The translations under genes were made by a program, and so were the position numbers. Of a DNA stretch of 9,222 nt, positions 4,678-9,222 are shown one piece after another (position 1 is the stretch's first letter; the number at the start of each line of letters is the position of its first letter). Source of the stretch: Actinomycetales bacterium (GTDB taxonomy: Bacteria; Actinomycetota; Actinomycetes; Mycobacteriales; Mycobacteriaceae); the NCBI GenBank assembly GCA_012838715.1, contig DUOR01000126.1:1-9222 (forward strand). Direction: 5' to 3'. A model generated the notes under the pieces. That model searched no databases. It saw only the letters and a list, made by a program, of their open reading frames with translations, and was not told the DNA's origin.

Positions 4678-6731
4678 GCCGCATCACCGCCGCCCCCGGC
4701 TGCCACGCGACCTCCGGCGGGGGACCGGCGCCGAAGGGTGCGCCCGTGGTCGCCATGATCGGCGCCCCGAACTCCGGCAAGTCCACGCTGTTCAATGCGC
4801 TGACCGGCGCGAAGGTGCAGATGGGCAACTGGCCCGGCACCTCCGTCGAGGTCAGCCGCGGCGAATGGAGGGTCGACGGCGACGCCCGCGACCTCATCGA
4901 CTTCCCCGGCGCCTACTCCCTCGACGCGATGAGCCCCGACGAGGAGCTCACCCGCGAGATGCTCGTCCACCGCGATGACGGGGAGCGTCCCGACGCCGTC
5001 GTGGTCGTCGTCGACGCGACCGCGCTGGCCCGCGGCCTGTACCTGTTCACCGAGATCGCGGAGCACCCGAACCGCATCGTCGTCGCGGTGACCAAACTCG
5101 ACGTCGCCGCCGCGCAGGGCACCGACCTCGACGTCGCCGCACTGCAGGATGCGCTCGACGTCCCCGTCGTGGCCGTCGACCCCCGCCGCCGCACCGGCCT
5201 GGACGACGTGGCCACCGCCGTCACCGGCGCGCTCACCGGCTGCAAGCGAATCGTCCGGCCCACCGGCGGCACCCCCGGCACGCCCTGCGACAGCGCGGCC
5301 CCCGTCGCACTCGGCATGCCCGACTCGGGCCCTGTTGCCGGCACCGGTTCGGGTCCTGTCGCAGGAACTGACGCGGACGCCGAAGAGGAACTCGTCGGCA
5401 AGCGGTTCGAGGACATCGACGCCGCCGTGACCGCGGCGACCACCGACCACGGCGCGCGGGTGACCGCCACCGACCGCATCGACCGGTTCGCGCTGCACCC
5501 CGTCGCCGGGCCGCTGCTGTTCCTGGCGGTGATGTGGGCGGTCTTCCAGATCACGACGACCGTCGCGGCGCCGTTCCAGGACGGGATGGAGGGCTTCGTC
5601 ACCGGCGGGCTGTCCGACCGCTTCCGCGACGGCCTCGCCGCGGTGGGCCTCGGCGGCGGCACCGTGGAAGGGCTGCTCGTCGACGGCATCATCGCCGGCG
5701 TCGGCATGGTGCTGTCCTTCGCGCCGCTGATGGCGCTGATGTTCCTGTGCCTCGCGGTGCTGGAGGATTCGGGGTACATGGCGCGCGCGGCGGTGGTCAC
5801 CGACCGGGTGATGCGGGCCATCGGCCTGCCCGGCAAGGCGTTCATCCCGCTCATCGTCGGTTTCGGCTGCAACGTCCCCGCCATCTCCGCCACGCGCGTG
5901 CTGGGCAACCCGCGGCACCGCATCCTCACCGCGCTGCTCATCCCGTTCACGTCGTGCACCGCGCGGCTGGTCGTGTACGTCATGCTCGCGGCGGTGTTCT
6001 TCCCCGGGTCGGCGGGCAACGTCGTGTTCGCGATGTACGTCATCTCCATCGCGCTGGTGGTGCTCACCGGGCTGGTGCTGCGCCGCACGCTGTGGCGCGC
6101 GATGCCGTCCGAACCGCTGGTCATCGACTTGCCGACGTACCAGCTCCCCGTGCCCCGCATGGCCCTGTCCGTCATGTGGCTGCGGCTGAAGGGCTTCCTG
6201 AAAACCGCCGGCGGCATCATCGTCGTCACCGTCGTGGCGGTGTGGGCGCTGCTGGCCATGCCGGCCGTGCCCGGGCACTCCTTCGGCGACGAGGACCTCA
6301 ACCCCGGCGACTCCGCCTACGGCGTCATGTCGCAGGCGGTCGCCCCGGTCTTCGAACCCGCCGGCTTCGGCTCCTGGACCCTGACCGGCACGCTGGTCAC
6401 CGGATTCGTGGCGAAGGAAGCCGTCATTTCCACCTGGGCGCAGATCTACTCGCTCGACGACGTCACCGACGACACCGCCGAGGAACAGGCCGAAAGCCCG
6501 CTCGCCCGGGAAATCCGCGCTGACTTCGAGCAGGCCTCCGGCGGGCACGAGCTCGCCGCGGTGTGGGCCTTCATGATCTTCCTGCTCGCCTACACCCCAT
6601 GCGTGGCGACGCTGGCCGCCCAGAAACGCGAAATCGGCTGGCGCTGGACCTTGTTCGGCTTCGGCGTGCAGCTCGCCGGATCATGGCTGCTGGCCGTCGC
6701 CGTCTTCCAGGTGCTGAAGGTGTTCCTGTGA
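4674..6731 (+). CDS. feoB: Ferrous iron transporter FeoB
   Basis: FeoB is the membrane Fe2+ transporter with an N-terminal GTP-binding domain. The 685-residue product (E. coli FeoB is about 773) shows G1 GAPNSGKS (30-37), G2 around GTS (55-57), G3 DFPGAYS (76-82) and G4 TKLD (140-143, Thr in place of the usual Asn). A Gly/Pro/Thr-rich linker (about 200-238) with a repeated SGPVAGTG-like unit follows. The first membrane segment starts near 279. Gate motifs with conserved cysteine are present: GCNVPAISATR (Cys399), PFTSCTARLVVYV, FVAKEAVIST (Lys581) and AYTPCVATLAAQKREIGWRW (Cys643). The start overlaps the feoA stop. The stop TGA (6729-6731) shares its last base with the feoC ATG, so the three genes form one operon. 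Confidence 0.97.
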   Translation: MSRITAAPGCHATSGGGPAPKGAPVVAMIGAPNSGKSTLFNALTGAKVQMGNWPGTSVEVSRGEWRVDGDARDLIDFPGAYSLDAMSPDEELTREMLVHRDDGERPDAVVVVVDATALARGLYLFTEIAEHPNRIVVAVTKLDVAAAQGTDLDVAALQDALDVPVVAVDPRRRTGLDDVATAVTGALTGCKRIVRPTGGTPGTPCDSAAPVALGMPDSGPVAGTGSGPVAGTDADAEEELVGKRFEDIDAAVTAATTDHGARVTATDRIDRFALHPVAGPLLFLAVMWAVFQITTTVAAPFQDGMEGFVTGGLSDRFRDGLAAVGLGGGTVEGLLVDGIIAGVGMVLSFAPLMALMFLCLAVLEDSGYMARAAVVTDRVMRAIGLPGKAFIPLIVGFGCNVPAISATRVLGNPRHRILTALLIPFTSCTARLVVYVMLAAVFFPGSAGNVVFAMYVISIALVVLTGLVLRRTLWRAMPSEPLVIDLPTYQLPVPRMALSVMWLRLKGFLKTAGGIIVVTVVAVWALLAMPAVPGHSFGDEDLNPGDSAYGVMSQAVAPVFEPAGFGSWTLTGTLVTGFVAKEAVISTWAQIYSLDDVTDDTAEEQAESPLAREIRADFEQASGGHELAAVWAFMIFLLAYTPCVATLAAQKREIGWRWTLFGFGVQLAGSWLLAVAVFQVLKVFL

Positions 6732-7072
6732 TGCGCGGCCTGAACCAGAAGAACGGCGCCCCGAAGAACGGTGGGCAGACAACGGGCACCCCGCAGGCCG
6801 CGGTCCGGGCCGCCATCGCCGAAGGCGTCGCCTCCCGCACCGCCATCGCCCGCCGCACCGGACTTGCCCCCGCCACCGTCGACGCCATCATCGACCACCT
6901 GGAACGCACCGGCGCACTGCGCCGCGAACAGCTCGCGTCCTCCTGCCCGGCGAGCGGATGCGGCGGCTGCGCAATGGCCCAGGGGGCGGGCGGCAGTTGC
7001 CCGTCGGGAAGCTCGGGGGAGAAGGGCACGCGCCGGCGCGGACCCATCGCGCTGGTGCTGACGCGGCGCTGA
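6731..7072 (+). CDS. feoC: FeoC-like winged-helix protein with four-cysteine cluster
   Basis: The 113-residue product has a polar N-terminal extension (about 1-21), a winged-helix segment (about 22-68: AAIAEGVASRTAIARRTGL, then VDAIIDHLERTGALRREQL), and a wing with cysteines at 72, 77, 80 and 90 (C-x4-C-x2-C-x9-C). That spacing is like the iron-sulfur-binding wing of enterobacterial FeoC. The tail is basic. FeoC proteins are small partners of FeoB that in some species protect it from proteolysis or sense iron/oxygen; which applies here is unknown. Its ATG overlaps the last base of the feoB stop (TGATG). The identity rests on both sequence pattern and operon position; the name feoC is functional, and sequence identity to enterobacterial FeoC is probably low. 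Confidence 0.82.
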   Translation: MRGLNQKNGAPKNGGQTTGTPQAAVRAAIAEGVASRTAIARRTGLAPATVDAIIDHLERTGALRREQLASSCPASGCGGCAMAQGAGGSCPSGSSGEKGTRRRGPIALVLTRR

Positions 7073-7156
7073 CCCGGTGCCGGCGGGGCGCGCGGGCCGA
7101 ATCGTGACCGGACGGGGATAGGCCCCACCGCACATTCATGCGATGATGGGGGGAAC

Positions 7157-9094
7157 ATGACTGATACCCCCATGAAGGACCGTGACGAACGGTCACCCGA
7201 AGAATCCACCCTCGCGAACCCGGTGGCCGAGCCGACCGTCGGCGACCTGGATCTCGAGGCCCGGTCCTCACTACGGCGCCTCACCCGCGCCGCCACGCAC
7301 ACCACCGACGCCGAGGACATCACGGAGGTCGAGTACCGCCAGCTGCGCCTCGAGCGCGTCATCCTGCTGGGCGTGTGGACCGAAGGCACCCTCGCCGAAG
7401 CCGAGGCCGCCATGGACGAACTCGCCGCGCTGGCCGAAACCGCCGGCTCCGAGGTCCTCGAAATGGTGCTGCAGCGCCGCGACAAGCCCGAACCCGGCAC
7501 CTACATCGGGTCAGGCAAGGTGGCGGAGCTGCGCGACATCGTGAAGGCCACCGGCGCCGACACCGTCATCGCCGACGGTGAACTCTCGCCCGGCCAGCTG
7601 GTCGCGCTGGAGGACAAGCTCGACGCCAAGGTCATCGACCGCACCATGCTCATCCTCGACATTTTCGCGCAGCACGCGAAGTCGAAGGAGGGCAAGGCGC
7701 AGGTGTCGCTGGCCCAGATGCAGTACCTGATCACGCGTCTGCGCGGTTGGGGCCATTCGCTGTCCCGCCAGGCCGGTGGCCGCGCCGGTTCGAACGGCGG
7801 CGTCGGCCTGCGTGGCCCGGGCGAAACGAAGATCGAGACCGACCGCCGTCGCCTGCGCCAGGACATGGCGCGCATCCGCAAGGAGCTGGCGGCGATGAAG
7901 ACCGCCCGCGAAATCAAGCGGGCGCGGCGCCGGGCGGGGCATCTGCCGCGCATCGCCATCGCGGGTTACACCAACGCCGGCAAGTCCTCGCTGCTCAACG
8001 CGCTGACGGGCGCAGGCGTGCTGGTGGAGGACGCGCTTTTCGCCACCCTGGATCCGACGACGCGCCGCGGTGAGCTGCGCGACGGCCGGACGGTCATCAT
8101 GACCGACACCGTCGGCTTCGTCCGCCACTTGCCGACGCAGCTGGTCGAGGCGTTCCGTTCGACCCTGGAGGAAATCCTCGAGGCGGACCTCATCCTGCAC
8201 GTCGTCGACGGTTCGGACCCGTTCCCGCTGGAGCAGATCCGCACGGTCAACAACGTCATCGCCGACATCGCCGGCGAGCAGGGCGCGGAGGTGCCGCCGG
8301 AGCTGCTGGTGGTCAACAAGGTCGACCTGGCCGAGCCCGCCACCGTTGCGGAACTGCGCCACGTCCTCGACGACGTGGTGTTCACCTCCGCGGCCACCGG
8401 TGAGGGCATCCCCGAGCTGGAGACCCGCATCGAGCTGATGCTCAACGCGATGGACGCGCACGTCACCATGCGCGTCCCCTTCGACCGCGGCGACGTCGTC
8501 TCCCGCCTGCACGAGCAGGCCACGGTCCTCGGCGAGGAGTACGGCGCCGACGGCACCGTCATGGACGTCCGCCTGCCCCGGTCGATGGCCCGCGAGCTGG
8601 AGGAGTTCATCATCGGACCCGACGTCGGCGACGACCTCGAGGCCGAACTCGCCGAACTCGAGGGCACCGACCTCGACGACGTGCTTGCCGACGCCGTGCA
8701 GGGCGCCCCGGACGGCCTGGGCGACGGGGCCGGCGATGACGACGGGCACGAGTCCGACGAACTGGACGGCGAACTGGACGGCGAGCTGGATGATGAGTTC
8801 GGTGACGGGTTCGGTGACGAGCACGGTCACGGCGAGTTCGACGGTGGCCTCGACGATGACCACGACGATGACCACGACGATGACTTCGACGTGGAGTTCG
8901 ACGCGGAGTTCGGCGATGATCGCGACGGCGACTTCGACGAGGACTTCGACGACGAGCTCGACGGCGGCCACTTCGGCGACGACCCCGACGATGGGGACGA
9001 CGGTGCCGGGGAGGACGGCGCGTCCGTGACAGGTTCCGCAACCGATTCCGCCGATGACGGCGAAGTGCGGGGAGCACAGCCCAAGGGGGCGTAA
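7157..9094 (+). CDS. hflX: Ribosome-associated GTPase HflX with long acidic C-terminal tail
   Basis: HflX is an Obg/TRAFAC-class GTPase that binds the large ribosomal subunit and splits stalled or stressed ribosomes. The N-terminal HflX domain carries EVLEMVLQRRDKPEPGTYIGSGK. The family signature GLRGPGETKIETDRR starts at residue 217, after a glycine-rich GGRAGSNGG loop. The G domain has G1 GYTNAGKSS (270-278), G3 DTVGF (317-321) and G4 NKVD (387-390). The core ends near residue 486 (RELEEFII). A tail of about 159 residues follows, almost wholly Asp/Glu/Gly with six His and only one Arg before the last ten residues; E. coli HflX is 426 residues in total. The start has GGGGGGAA just upstream. 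In-frame ATG 7172 is an alternative. The gap from feoC is 84 bases, with no clear promoter recognised. Confidence 0.96.
   Translation: MTDTPMKDRDERSPEESTLANPVAEPTVGDLDLEARSSLRRLTRAATHTTDAEDITEVEYRQLRLERVILLGVWTEGTLAEAEAAMDELAALAETAGSEVLEMVLQRRDKPEPGTYIGSGKVAELRDIVKATGADTVIADGELSPGQLVALEDKLDAKVIDRTMLILDIFAQHAKSKEGKAQVSLAQMQYLITRLRGWGHSLSRQAGGRAGSNGGVGLRGPGETKIETDRRRLRQDMARIRKELAAMKTAREIKRARRRAGHLPRIAIAGYTNAGKSSLLNALTGAGVLVEDALFATLDPTTRRGELRDGRTVIMTDTVGFVRHLPTQLVEAFRSTLEEILEADLILHVVDGSDPFPLEQIRTVNNVIADIAGEQGAEVPPELLVVNKVDLAEPATVAELRHVLDDVVFTSAATGEGIPELETRIELMLNAMDAHVTMRVPFDRGDVVSRLHEQATVLGEEYGADGTVMDVRLPRSMARELEEFIIGPDVGDDLEAELAELEGTDLDDVLADAVQGAPDGLGDGAGDDDGHESDELDGELDGELDDEFGDGFGDEHGHGEFDGGLDDDHDDDHDDDFDVEFDAEFGDDRDGDFDEDFDDELDGGHFGDDPDDGDDGAGEDGASVTGSATDSADDGEVRGAQPKGA
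8762..8797 (+). repeat. Three 12-bp repeats in the hflX tail (LDGE units)
   Basis: CTGGACGGCGAA, CTGGACGGCGAG and CTGGATGATGAG follow each other in frame, encoding LDGE-LDGE-LDDE. They suggest that part of the acidic tail grew by duplication of 12-bp units. Confidence 0.8.
8852..8887 (+). repeat. 12-bp repeats in the hflX tail (DDDH units)
   Basis: GACGATGACCAC occurs twice in tandem, followed by GACGATGACTTC, encoding DDDH-DDDH-DDDF. It is the densest Asp/His part of the tail. The unit keeps the reading frame. Confidence 0.85.
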
Positions 9095-9097
9095 TAT
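9092..9097 (+). promoter_or_regulatory. Candidate -10 box TAATAT overlapping the hflX stop
   Basis: TAATAT begins with the TAA stop of hflX and is followed by eight bases and then GTG at 9106. This is close to an ideal actinobacterial -10 and would start the transcript at or near the GTG, giving a leaderless mRNA. The same 8-base spacing is seen for the minus-strand gene at 4230. No matching -35 is evident. Confidence 0.45.
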
Positions 9098-9105
9098 CTG
9101 CCCGC

Positions 9106-9222
9106 GTGACCAACAATCCCACTTCGTCGCAGAAGCCCGAGGACACGCATTCCGAACCGACCCCGGGCGCCGACTACATGGCGTCGGAAAGCGCGTCGGG
9201 CGGGGCCAACCCCGCCGCGCCC
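9106..9222 (+). CDS. N-terminal part of an unidentified protein, 3' end outside window
   Basis: From GTG at 9106 the frame stays open for 39 codons to the right edge. The visible residues are polar and rich in Ser, Pro, Thr, Glu and Ala (beginning VTNNPTSSQKPEDTHSEPTP), typical of a disordered N-terminus and giving no clue to function. A possible -10 box lies eight bases upstream. The AGGGGGC at 9084-9090 is about 15 bases away, rather far for a ribosome binding site. The gene starts 11 bases after hflX. Confidence 0.65.
   Translation, partial: MTNNPTSSQKPEDTHSEPTPGADYMASESASGGANPAAP

Noticed and set aside
4629..6548. 639-codon minus-strand open frame opposite feoB
   Set aside because: Typical long antisense frame in GC-rich DNA; rich in His/Gly/Arg/Asp, and feoB is unmistakable on the plus strand.
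7511..8971. 486-codon minus-strand open frame opposite hflX
   Set aside because: The Val/Glu-rich repeats are the reverse reading of the acidic tail; hflX motifs are clear on the plus strand.

Overview
This window is GC-rich actinobacterial chromosome and looks like Corynebacterium or a close relative. The reasons are the gene order (LigB-like gene, miaA, dapF, then hflX), the corynebacterial form of DapF (a DP-x-x-WFMDYRNADGS stretch before the first catalytic cysteine), and the FeoA/FeoB/small Cys-rich FeoC trio behind a DtxR-box-like sequence. The genus is inferred from sequence memory, not from a search.

Layout. (1) Positions 2-2726, plus strand: the 3' part of a LigB-like (class III extradiol dioxygenase-like) gene, then miaA (tRNA A37 prenylation) overlapping it by ATGA, then dapF (diaminopimelate epimerase) 5-11 bases further on. 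These look like one transcription unit. DapF carries two extra low-complexity insertions, one built from seven 9-bp repeats. (2) Positions 2727-3444: about 720 bp with no convincing gene. It lies between two convergent genes and is full of repeats and hairpins: a 20-bp duplication, a perfect 24-bp-arm palindrome, a GAAA-loop hairpin, three 20-bp units and two and a half 28-bp units. (3) Positions 3445-4230, minus strand: an unrecognised 261-aa protein ending in a Gly/Cys tail. (4) Positions 4231-4455: a divergent promoter region with a candidate GlxR-type site and a candidate DtxR iron box. (5) Positions 4456-7072, plus strand: feoA-feoB-feoC with overlapping stops and starts, a ferrous iron uptake operon. 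(6) Positions 7157-9094, plus strand: hflX, a ribosome-associated GTPase, with an unusual Asp/Glu/Gly-rich tail of about 159 residues. (7) From 9106: the first 39 codons of a further plus-strand gene running off the window.

How it fits together. Most genes are housekeeping (tRNA modification, lysine/peptidoglycan precursor synthesis, ribosome rescue). Set among them is an iron module: a probably iron-repressed FeoABC system, and divergent from it an unknown protein with a possible metal-binding tail. No mobile element, CRISPR array, tRNA or rRNA gene was seen. The points most worth a second look are the acidic tail of HflX, the in-frame repeat insertion in DapF, the Cys-tailed gene beside feo, and the large palindrome with a half-copy beside it.
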